A stretch of DNA of 40,748 bases from an uncultured Flavobacteriales bacterium (GTDB taxonomy: Bacteria; Bacteroidota; Bacteroidia; Flavobacteriales; BACL11). Shown piece by piece: positions 17,003 to 23,451 of the stretch. The stretch lies in contig CAJIYM010000001.1 of the NCBI GenBank assembly GCA_905181635.1, forward strand, positions 1 through 40,748. The letters are read 5' to 3'. The position numbers and the translations under genes were made by a program. The notes below the pieces were generated by a model. It saw only the letters and a program-made list of their open reading frames with translations, made no database searches and was not told the DNA's origin. Positions within the stretch are counted from its first letter, which is position 1, and every line of letters begins with the position of its first letter.

Positions 17003-17500
17003 ATGAATAAAATAATTCTAATTGCACTAACACTAAACATTTGTGTAAGTTATGCTTCATTTCCAATTGAGTATAATTTAGTCACATACACACTACAAAG
17101 CGAAGAAATGAAACAATATCATTATAACCCTCTATTTATAAGGTATTGATTTATATTTATGTAAGTGTAGTAAGGTCGTAATGGAATAGCCCACTTTGCT
17201 AAGTAAACCAAAGATCTTAGCCAGGCAAAAAGAAATTGAAATACAAAATAATAAAACCGATTCAAATGGAAATCTATTTTCATTTTTTTCTGTAATTTCT
17301 TATTTAGTGGCTATTGTATTTTCATTTCTTACTTTAGTTAGTGGAATAGTTCCTATTGGAAATCCTAGTCCTTTTTAATATTAACTTTGGTTTCACTAAG
17401 TGCTTCTATTTTAACTGGAATAAAAGCAAAAAAGATGGGTGCTAAAATTGGTAAGGTATTTATAGCTATAGTCGTATTGCTTTTAGGTGTAATATTGTAA
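17003..17500 (+). pseudogene. Decayed membrane-protein gene related to 11060
   Basis: The ATG at 17003 opens a signal peptide and YASFPIEYNLVTYT, which matches YASFPIQSNLVTYT of the gene at 11060. The frame stops at about 17148. Sequence beyond continues the similarity in shifted frames: GIDLYLCKC, then RNGI, matching GIDLNDCKCENCRNGI. At least two frame changes are therefore needed. Further on, the frame at 17196-17378 (FFSVISYLVAIVFSFLTLVS) and the next frame up to 17500 (LTGIKAKKMGAKIGKVFIAI) encode two hydrophobic helices like small DUF4190-type membrane proteins, again interrupted by a frame change. Four broken pieces in order make this a pseudogene rather than separate small genes. Confidence 0.7.
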
Positions 17501-17535
17501 TTAATATTGCTATTGTTTTGATTTTAAAGGGTTTA

Positions 17536-17572
17536 TTTTTGGTTGGCCTCTTGGTCTTAAGTTCTAACTTTT
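17536..17572 (+). repeat. Terminator-linked repeat block, relic copy
   Basis: TTTTTGGTTGGCCTCTTGGT followed by AAGTTCTAACTTTT matches the 416-454 block. Its hairpin terminator is degraded to AAAGGGTTTATTTTT, consistent with decay of the gene upstream. Confidence 0.6.
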
Positions 17573-17701
17573 GAAAGCAAAATAAAATTTAGGATATTTA
17601 GTATGATTAATAGATGTAATTAAGGGTATGTAGTGTCTGAATATGTAAGGAGTATGTTTGTTTTATGATAATTGTGAGTATATTTTGAGTATTATTGTAA
17701 T

Positions 17702-18661
17702 ATGAAAAAAAATAAAAAAGACAATAGAAGAAAATTTTTAAAAAATACCTCTTTGTCTTTATTGTCAGCTGCAGTCTTTCCTACTATTCTTAAGTCAGAG
17801 AATTCTTCATTTTTGTTAAGTAAGAAAGATTCAGTTTCTAATTGTGATCAATCTACTGAAGATGCTTATGGACAAGGACCGTTTTATACAGCAAATGCAC
17901 CTACTATTCAGAATGATCAGCTTGCAGGGTTCAATGAAGTTGGTACACGAATTATTATTAGTGGTCAAGTATATAATATTGAATGTTCAGAAGTTATTCC
18001 AAATACGGAGATTGATATTTGGCATGCTAATGACTCAGGAGAATATGATAATATAGGTTATAATTTGAGAGGAAAGACAATAACAAATAGTCAAGGGTTT
18101 TATGTATTTGAGTCTATTAAGCCTGGATTGTATCTTAATGGGTCTAATTTTAGACCATCACACATTCATTTTAAAATAATTCCTCCAGGATTTAGTACGT
18201 TAATAACTCAACTTTATTTTCAAGGAGATCCTTATATACCTTCAGATGCTGCTGCTTCAATTACTAGTGGGTCATATGATGCTACTAATCGTATTATTCC
18301 TTTAATCTCAAATTCTAATGGAGATCTTGAAGGAACTTGGGATATTATAATTGATGGTGATGGAGTTCCCCTTGGGACCAATAACATTCATCTTGACAAA
18401 GGAATTATTTATAGTGCAAGTCCTAATCCATTTACTAATCAGATTGAAATAAATTATGGTGTTTTTCATAAATCTAAGGTTTCTATATCTGTATATAATA
18501 TTGAGGGTCAGATAGTTGCTGTTCTTGATAGCAGAATATTGGATCCTCAGAAATATTCTGTATCATGGACCCCTCATGGAAATCTACCTAAGGGACATTA
18601 CTTTATCTCAATAATGATAAATGATTTTCAAGTTCATTATCTTAAAATTATTAGACAATAA
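17702..18661 (+). CDS. Secreted intradiol ring-cleavage dioxygenase-like protein with T9SS tail
   Basis: 319 residues. The N-terminus NRRKFLKNTSLSLLSAAVFP has the twin-arginine pattern RRxFLK, so Tat export is likely. Residues ~45-225 match the intradiol dioxygenase fold (GQGPFYTANAP, then IISGQVYN and IDIWHANDSGEYDNIGYNLR). The four expected Fe(III) ligands are visible: Tyr115, Tyr144, His154 and His156 (RPSHIHF). The substrate would be a catechol or protocatechuate-type aromatic, but the natural substrate is unknown. The last ~80 residues (SASPNPFTNQIEINYG ... HYLKIIRQ) are a T9SS sorting domain. Combined Tat and T9SS export of a folded iron enzyme is unusual. It is monocistronic with a probable terminator at 18671. 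Confidence 0.85.
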   Translation: MKKNKKDNRRKFLKNTSLSLLSAAVFPTILKSENSSFLLSKKDSVSNCDQSTEDAYGQGPFYTANAPTIQNDQLAGFNEVGTRIIISGQVYNIECSEVIPNTEIDIWHANDSGEYDNIGYNLRGKTITNSQGFYVFESIKPGLYLNGSNFRPSHIHFKIIPPGFSTLITQLYFQGDPYIPSDAAASITSGSYDATNRIIPLISNSNGDLEGTWDIIIDGDGVPLGTNNIHLDKGIIYSASPNPFTNQIEINYGVFHKSKVSISVYNIEGQIVAVLDSRILDPQKYSVSWTPHGNLPKGHYFISIMINDFQVHYLKIIRQ

Positions 18662-18670
18662 TTAGAATAA

Positions 18671-18698
18671 ACCCTAATTAATAGAGTAATTTTTTTTT
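18671..18698 (+). terminator. Probable terminator after the dioxygenase gene
   Basis: ACCCTA / TAGAGT stem with one mismatch and an ATTAA loop, followed by nine T's. Confidence 0.55.
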
Positions 18699-18733
18699 AA
18701 CGGGATTTATAGTACTAGTTTTAATTTATTATA

Positions 18734-18741
18734 TAATTTTG
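18734..18741 (+). promoter_or_regulatory. Candidate -7 element TAATTTTG, 4 nt from a GTG start
   Basis: Exact TAnnTTTG match, followed by CATT and the GTG at 18746. Likely promoter of the metal-uptake-like cluster, giving a leaderless mRNA. Confidence 0.5.
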
Positions 18742-18745
18742 CATT

Positions 18746-19135
18746 GTGAATAAAAGTAAAAAAATAATCAAACAGAGCATTAGTATTCTAATGTTGGTCA
18801 TTTATTTATTTAGTTCTTTATCTATTCTTTCATCTCACAATCATGATGACGATAAACATCACAATCATCATCATCATCAGGATTTACTAATTTGTGAGAA
18901 TCTTGATGGTAATTCCTTTAATACTTCTGATTGCTCTCACGACTCTCACATAATAAGTACAGAAGAAAGTTGCCCTTTATGTGATCATTTTTCTAATTGC
19001 AAACCAGCAATATTAGATAATCTGATTAACACTGTTTCAGAATCATTTACTTTAAATGAAGTTCAATTATTTACTTCACTTTACTTAATTGATGCAAATA
19101 ATACTCGAAACAAATCCCCTCCTTTCATAACATAG
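18746..19135 (+). CDS. His-rich exported small protein (putative metal binding)
   Basis: 129 residues from a GTG start; no ATG fits the signal sequence. A hydrophobic segment (about 10-30, ISILMLVIYLFSSLSILSS) acts as signal or membrane anchor and is followed at once by SHNHDDDKHHNHHHHQD. Further Cys and His residues occur in CSHDSHIISTEESCPLCDHF. The composition is typical of periplasmic zinc- or copper-binding proteins encoded next to metal-uptake TonB receptors. The next gene is such a receptor, 91 bp away on the same strand. The metal and its direction of transport cannot be read from the sequence. Confidence 0.75.
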   Translation: MNKSKKIIKQSISILMLVIYLFSSLSILSSHNHDDDKHHNHHHHQDLLICENLDGNSFNTSDCSHDSHIISTEESCPLCDHFSNCKPAILDNLINTVSESFTLNEVQLFTSLYLIDANNTRNKSPPFIT

Positions 19136-19145
19136 ATTTATTAAT

Positions 19146-19168
19146 TCTAGATGTAAATTACATTCTAG
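19146..19168 (+). promoter_or_regulatory. Palindrome upstream of the TonB receptor
   Basis: ATGTAA-A-TTACAT (19151-19163) is a perfect 6-1-6 palindrome, flanked by TTCTAG and TCTAG that extend the symmetry with a one-base offset. Its size and position fit an operator for a metal-responsive repressor, but no regulator is identified. Confidence 0.4.
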
Positions 19169-19170
19169 TA

Positions 19171-19195
19171 ATTCTTAACCACAATAGTTAAGAAT
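19171..19195 (+). promoter_or_regulatory. Perfect 9-bp inverted repeat upstream of the TonB receptor
   Basis: ATTCTTAAC and GTTAAGAAT around a 7-nt loop. No T-run follows, so it is not a normal terminator. It may be an operator or an mRNA-stability hairpin between the His-rich gene and the receptor. Confidence 0.4.
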
Positions 19196-19226
19196 AAATT
19201 TATCCATTTTAATTTGTTTCTATTTT

Positions 19227-21443
19227 ATGAAAATCTTTATTTTTTCATCATTTTTTATGATGAATGTTTTTACACTTTTTTCTCAAACAAAGGGCATTAT
19301 ACTAGATGCTTTTGATACTCCAATTAATGAAGTTGCTATATTTTTTCCAGATCAAAACATCATAATATACAGCAACAATGATGGAAAATTTATCACTAAA
19401 TTAGATATTCCTGACAATAGTTATATAAATTTTTTAAAAAATGGATATTCTTCTAAAACTTTAAAGTACAAATCTGATTTGGAATTAAAGATTGTTCTTG
19501 ATAAACTTCATATTACTTTAGATGAGGTGGGTATTGTCGAATCTTACTCTGAGTTAGGAAATAGTAGGCTAATAAATATTGAAAAAAAATCACTGAGTTC
19601 TCAAAATTCTATTTCTATGGTAGAAGACATTGCAGAATTAAGTGGAGTTGATATGATTTCTTCAGGATTAGGAATTCAGAAAGTAGTTGTTAGAGGCTTG
19701 TCTGGTATGCGTGTTGTAACATATTTAAATGGTATGCAAATTAATAATCAACAGTGGGCTAATGATCATGGAATAGGTTTTACTGATTTAGGTTTAAGTG
19801 AAGTAGAATTGATTAAGGGGGCTAGTGCATTAAAGTATGGGTCTGAAGCAATTGGAGGGTTACTGTATTTTAAAGATGCTCCATTTATTGCTAATGATAA
19901 ATTAAAAGGCTTTATTTCTACAGGATTTAATAATAGCAGCATTTTAAGTAACAATAAATTTGGGGTAAAATTTAATAAAAAGAATTTATTTTTTAATCTA
20001 TATGCTCAGTATGCCATTTCATCAGATTATCGACTCCCCGACAATACTTATCTTTTTAACTCAAGATTTAAACAGAATGCAATTAAATTCTCTTTAGGCT
20101 ATAGATATAAGAAATGGCAAAATATTTTTAGGGCCCAAATTCATAATGAAGTTCCTGGTATACCAGGACATGTTCATGGAGACCCTTCTAAGGTTGATAT
20201 TGACGCTATAACATCTATTGAATTAGATTTAGCCGAAGACTTTAGTATAAAGAAGCCATGGCAGGTTGTAAATAATCAACTGCTTATTTATGAGACTAAT
20301 TATATGCTTAATAATTTTAAATTTGAATTTTATGCAGGTCACTTTATAAATAATTTAAAGGAGTATGGTGAAAAATTATCAAGACCTGCTTTTGACCTTG
20401 AACTTTCGAATACACTTTTGTCTACAAGTATCAGATATATATCTGACAAATTAACTCTGCAAATAGGCTCTCAATTTGTTTCCCAAGAAAATAAGAATAA
20501 TATTAATGATAGGTTAGTGCCTAATGCATCTTCTTTTAATTTAGGGCCTTATGTACTAATAGAGTATGAAAAAAATAATTTTGGAATAAACTCTGGTGTC
20601 CGATATGATTATAAAAGATTAAGATCAGATGATAAGGTTTTAGATTTAGATTATGATAATTCATTTAATAGTACCAGCTTCTCTTCAGGTTTATATTATA
20701 GATTTATTGATCATATTTTTAGGATGACATTCTCTGGAGCTTACAGATCCCCTCATGTTTCTGAATTGTTTTCTGATGGGGTTCATCATGGTACTAGTAG
20801 GTATGAAATTGGAGATAAGAAATTGGGGATAGAATATGCTAATCAGATAGATCTTAAATATCAGTGGTCTAATGACCATTTAGGGATTGTTATAAATCCA
20901 TTTATTCAAGATATATCAGATTTCATTTCTTTGGATCCTACAGATTCGGTTATATCAGGATATAAGGTTTACAATTATATGCAATATGATAAAGTTGAGA
21001 TTAATGGTATCGAAATGAACTTACACTATCACCCACATCAATTACACAATTTGCATTTTGAACAATCATATTCTTTTTTGCAAGCTAGAATTAAAAACAG
21101 TAAATATGGATTAGCATTAGTTCCTGCGAATAGTATAAAGACTAAAATATTATTTAAATTCAATGATTATGAAAGGTTATTAAAGTTTGATGATTTTTCA
21201 ATTTATCATATATATAAATTTAAGCAAGATAGTTATGCTGAATATGAAAAATTAACAGACTCATACAATGTTATAAACCTTCAATTAGGGATCAAGTTTA
21301 ATTCTCAATTTTATTGTTCTTTAGGCGTAAATAATATTCTTAATGAAACTTATACGCCACATATCTCAAGAGTGAGAGGAATAGCAGGTGGGGTTCCAAA
21401 TCCTGGAAGATCCTTTAATATTAATTTAAAATATGAATTCTAA
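19227..21443 (+). CDS. TonB-dependent outer-membrane receptor, ZnuD-like
   Basis: 738 residues. The signal peptide ends near FTLFSQTKG. Residues ~20-95 are a carboxypeptidase-regulatory-like beta-sandwich. The plug domain spans about 105-220 (VVVRGLSGMRVVTYLNGMQI ... GLSEVELIKGASALKYGSEA). The rest is a 22-strand-type beta barrel ending in an aromatic residue (INLKYEF). A barrel segment APxxSELFSDGVHHGTSRYEIG-like (here YRSPHVSELFSDGVHHGTSR) recalls zinc receptors of the ZnuD group, and VPGIPGHVHGDPS adds histidines. With a His-rich protein before it and a Cys/His lipoprotein after it, uptake of zinc or copper is the best guess. The stop codon is one base from the first stem of the hammerhead ribozyme motif. 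Confidence 0.8.
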   Translation: MKIFIFSSFFMMNVFTLFSQTKGIILDAFDTPINEVAIFFPDQNIIIYSNNDGKFITKLDIPDNSYINFLKNGYSSKTLKYKSDLELKIVLDKLHITLDEVGIVESYSELGNSRLINIEKKSLSSQNSISMVEDIAELSGVDMISSGLGIQKVVVRGLSGMRVVTYLNGMQINNQQWANDHGIGFTDLGLSEVELIKGASALKYGSEAIGGLLYFKDAPFIANDKLKGFISTGFNNSSILSNNKFGVKFNKKNLFFNLYAQYAISSDYRLPDNTYLFNSRFKQNAIKFSLGYRYKKWQNIFRAQIHNEVPGIPGHVHGDPSKVDIDAITSIELDLAEDFSIKKPWQVVNNQLLIYETNYMLNNFKFEFYAGHFINNLKEYGEKLSRPAFDLELSNTLLSTSIRYISDKLTLQIGSQFVSQENKNNINDRLVPNASSFNLGPYVLIEYEKNNFGINSGVRYDYKRLRSDDKVLDLDYDNSFNSTSFSSGLYYRFIDHIFRMTFSGAYRSPHVSELFSDGVHHGTSRYEIGDKKLGIEYANQIDLKYQWSNDHLGIVINPFIQDISDFISLDPTDSVISGYKVYNYMQYDKVEINGIEMNLHYHPHQLHNLHFEQSYSFLQARIKNSKYGLALVPANSIKTKILFKFNDYERLLKFDDFSIYHIYKFKQDSYAEYEKLTDSYNVINLQLGIKFNSQFYCSLGVNNILNETYTPHISRVRGIAGGVPNPGRSFNINLKYEF

Positions 21444-21444
21444 A

Positions 21445-21505
21445 AATATTCTGATGAGCTTTCATGAAGCGAAATACCTTAATAGTTTCTTAAGGTATCA
21501 ATATT
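21445..21505 (+). ncRNA. Hammerhead ribozyme (type I, open stem I)
   Basis: All conserved parts are present in the right order. Stem I is AATATT (21445-21450) with AATATT (21500-21505), 6 perfect pairs. The core is CTGATGA (21451-21457). Stem II is GCTT/AAGC (21458-21461, 21467-21470) with loop TCATG. GAAA (21471-21474) follows. Stem III is 9 perfect pairs (21474-21482 with 21490-21498) with a 7-nt loop and the required A15.1-U16.1 pair. H17 is C at 21499. Cleavage is predicted between 21499 and 21500, 25 nt before the lipoprotein ATG. It would separate the receptor message, leaving stem III as a 3' hairpin, from the lipoprotein message. Activity is untested; loop-loop contacts cannot be judged by eye. 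Confidence 0.88.
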
Positions 21506-21524
21506 AATAATTAAAAACAAAAAA

Positions 21525-21869
21525 ATGAAAAAAACAAATTTATTAACTGTAGCAACACTATGTCTAGCTTTAGGCTTTACATCTTGTTCAAAAGATGAAG
21601 GTACTGTGCCTGCTGAACTTTGTGCAGATTGTCATATTGCCTTACCTGATAAGTCAGAGACAGTATGGGAAATACTTGATTCTTCTGGAGAGCATATTGA
21701 ATTTTGCGGACAAGAGTTAACTGATATAGAGTCATCAAGTGCTGTTCGCGTCGTTACAGATACTTTGTATTCTGATGCTGGTGATATTCTTTTGCCTGGT
21801 GAATATGGACCAGGAAGTGCTAATTCACTATATGAAATTCATTGTGGAGAAGAAGATGAAGATCATTAA
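21525..21869 (+). CDS. Cys/His lipoprotein of the metal-uptake-like cluster
   Basis: 114 residues. The lipobox FTSC (Cys21) indicates a lipoprotein. A CADCH motif (Cys33, Cys36, His37) follows at once; the CxxCH pattern is that of c-type haem attachment, but the short protein and two more cysteines (in EFCGQE and IHCGEE) equally fit a structural or transport metal site. The tail is acidic and ends EEDEDH. It lies downstream of the receptor in what is probably one transcript, separated by the hammerhead ribozyme. It may be a surface partner that hands metal to the receptor, which is inference from context. Confidence 0.7.
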   Translation: MKKTNLLTVATLCLALGFTSCSKDEGTVPAELCADCHIALPDKSETVWEILDSSGEHIEFCGQELTDIESSSAVRVVTDTLYSDAGDILLPGEYGPGSANSLYEIHCGEEDEDH

Positions 21870-21914
21870 TATTTAAATATTTGATTAATAATTAAATAAT
21901 AACTCTTTTTCTTT

Positions 21915-21947
21915 AAAGCCCACTTTTTTAAGTGGGCTTTATTTTTG
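21915..21947 (+). terminator. Intrinsic terminator of the metal-uptake-like cluster
   Basis: A perfect 11-bp stem (AAAGCCCACTT / AAGTGGGCTTT) with a short T-rich loop, then ATTTTT. Confidence 0.9.
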
Positions 21948-21960
21948 ATAGACTTATGGA

Positions 21961-22040
21961 ATTTAAATTTAATATTTTAAAAAATAAGAGATTACTATGA
22001 AAATCATATTAATTTCTTAAGTTTAATTTAGTAGATTATC
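21961..22040 (+). repeat. Dispersed intergenic repeat, copy G (head only)
   Basis: ATTTAAATTTAATATTTTA is shared with copy A (9717 onward), then AAGAGATTACT and TTAAGTTTAATTTAGTAGAT. The 3' half is missing. The rest of the 338-bp gap (22041-22207) is AT-rich with candidate -7 elements TATATTTG (22141) and TATTTTTG (22173). Confidence 0.65.
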
Positions 22041-22207
22041 TTTAATTGATGTGTCATCTTTTTTAGGAATAACCAAAGAAACCTTAATTAGGATAAGAAA
22101 TAGTCTGAAGATATATCCGTAAATAATTTTAGTTATAAATTATATTTGATATGCTAGTTGAAATAATCTATATATTTTTGCAGTACAAATTAAAGAACTT
22201 AAAAAAG

Positions 22208-22723
22208 ATGAGAAAAGTATTATTAGTATTATTAGTCGCTCTTACACTACAAACTCAGGCACAAAATCCTTTATGTGATTCATTAGACTATACACTAGGA
22301 CAGGGGCAGGTATTTAACGTGTCATTTGATACTTCAGCTATGTTGTTTAGCATGCCAGTAGATTCGATAGAAGTATTATGGTCAGTATGTAATTCAATAA
22401 CTTGTTATAATGAAGAAGGTATGACTGCGTATTTTCAGTTGATACAGCAAACGGATACAATAAAAGTTTGTTATGATACTTATGTTTATTTAGGAGGGCA
22501 ATATGAATATTGTTCAAATTGCGATTCATTAATATATGACCAAAATATTTTCTCATGGGTAATGTTTGGTGTGCAGGGAAATACAACTAACATAAAAGAA
22601 ATTAAGATTGATAAAATTGATGATAATAAAATGTACGATTTATATGGAAGGGAATTGCTTACCATTAGAATTGGGCAAATGTATATTCTGAATAAAAAGA
22701 AGTATGTTAAACTAAATAATTAG
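22208..22723 (+). CDS. Small T9SS cargo protein, paralog of 8907
   Basis: 171 residues from the ATG at 22208. A longer open frame begins at 22151, but only the 22208 start gives a proper signal peptide (MRKVLLVLLVALTLQTQAQ) with an A-rich leader. The mature part (LCDSLDYTLGQGQVFNVSFD, then ITCYNEEGMTAY and TIKVCYDTYVYLGGQYEYCS) resembles the N-terminal half of the protein at 8907, including cysteine spacing. The tail KMYDLYGRELLTIRIGQMYI LNKKKYVK differs from the usual compact type but keeps the LYGRE core of a T9SS sorting signal. Function unknown; first gene of a run with 22804 and 23452. Confidence 0.75.
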   Translation: MRKVLLVLLVALTLQTQAQNPLCDSLDYTLGQGQVFNVSFDTSAMLFSMPVDSIEVLWSVCNSITCYNEEGMTAYFQLIQQTDTIKVCYDTYVYLGGQYEYCSNCDSLIYDQNIFSWVMFGVQGNTTNIKEIKIDKIDDNKMYDLYGRELLTIRIGQMYILNKKKYVKLNN

Positions 22724-22725
22724 AA

Positions 22726-22747
22726 ACTTCACCTTTAGGCGTGAAGT
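22726..22747 (+). terminator. Possible weak terminator or intercistronic hairpin
   Basis: ACTTCAC / GTGAAGT stem with an 8-nt loop just after the stop codon. Only TTTT follows, so it may be partial. Confidence 0.45.
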
Positions 22748-22803
22748 GAATTTTAGATATTTGCCGCATAATTGCATCATTATTAATTATAAAACTAAAA
22801 ATT

Positions 22804-23451
22804 ATGAAAAAAACTTTACTAGCACTAGTTATTTTTTTAGGTCTAGCTCCAACTACAAAAGCACAGGTCATAACTTGTGTTCCTTGTGATCAACTATCTA
22901 TGGTTGTAAACGTAGGTAGTGATACTACTTCACTCAGTATCTATCATGCAGGTCAATATCTAACACATCCTCAAGAACATAATATTTTTTCATGGGAATT
23001 TACAGATAATCAAGGAAATATAATATTTAAAGATACAATAGTGGATGATTCGGATTGTAATTTTTCTCACAACTTTCCAATTACAGATACAATGAATGTA
23101 ACTGTTTATCTAAGAAATGATTCAGCTAATTTAGATAGCTGGTATATTAATCAAGGATTAACCGCTAATGGTAATTCAATTAACTGTCTTTTTGAAGATA
23201 AAATATATTGGATGACAGGCGAATATCCATCTGGTACCCCGTGGGGAAGATGGGAGTTTGTTGCGGGCGATTATTCTAACCCTGGAGTAGATCTGAATGT
23301 TATTTTAGCTGTTGATGATTTCACATATCAAAAGAAAGAACTTGTTAAAATTGTTGATATTCTTGGCAGAGAAACATCTTTTAAAAATAATCACATATTG
23401 TTTTATATCTATAGTGACGGATCTACAGAAAGAAAATATATTTCAAAATAA
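22804..23451 (+). CDS. Small T9SS cargo protein
   Basis: 215 residues. The signal peptide ends near TTKAQVITC. The mature part begins with VITCVPCDQLSMVVNVGSDT and has a few cysteines and a beta-rich pattern, with no recognised enzyme motif. The C-terminus LVKIVDILGRETSF ... ILFYIYSDGSTERKYISK is the compact T9SS-type signal shared with 386 and 9659. The stop codon (23449-23451) directly abuts the TTG start of the TPR regulator, so the cargo and the regulator are almost certainly co-translated. Confidence 0.75.
   Translation: MKKTLLALVIFLGLAPTTKAQVITCVPCDQLSMVVNVGSDTTSLSIYHAGQYLTHPQEHNIFSWEFTDNQGNIIFKDTIVDDSDCNFSHNFPITDTMNVTVYLRNDSANLDSWYINQGLTANGNSINCLFEDKIYWMTGEYPSGTPWGRWEFVAGDYSNPGVDLNVILAVDDFTYQKKELVKIVDILGRETSFKNNHILFYIYSDGSTERKYISK

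Noticed and set aside
17196-17378. Independent 60-residue membrane protein
   Set aside because: It is a middle piece of the decayed gene spanning 17003-17500, with related sequence before and after it in other frames.
19171-19195. 9-7-9 inverted repeat as a ribozyme or terminator
   Set aside because: No CTGANGA or GAAA core and no T-run; kept only as a possible regulatory hairpin.
22151-22207. Longer start for the small T9SS gene at 22208
   Set aside because: It would bury the signal peptide behind 19 residues; the 22208 start gives a normal N-terminus.
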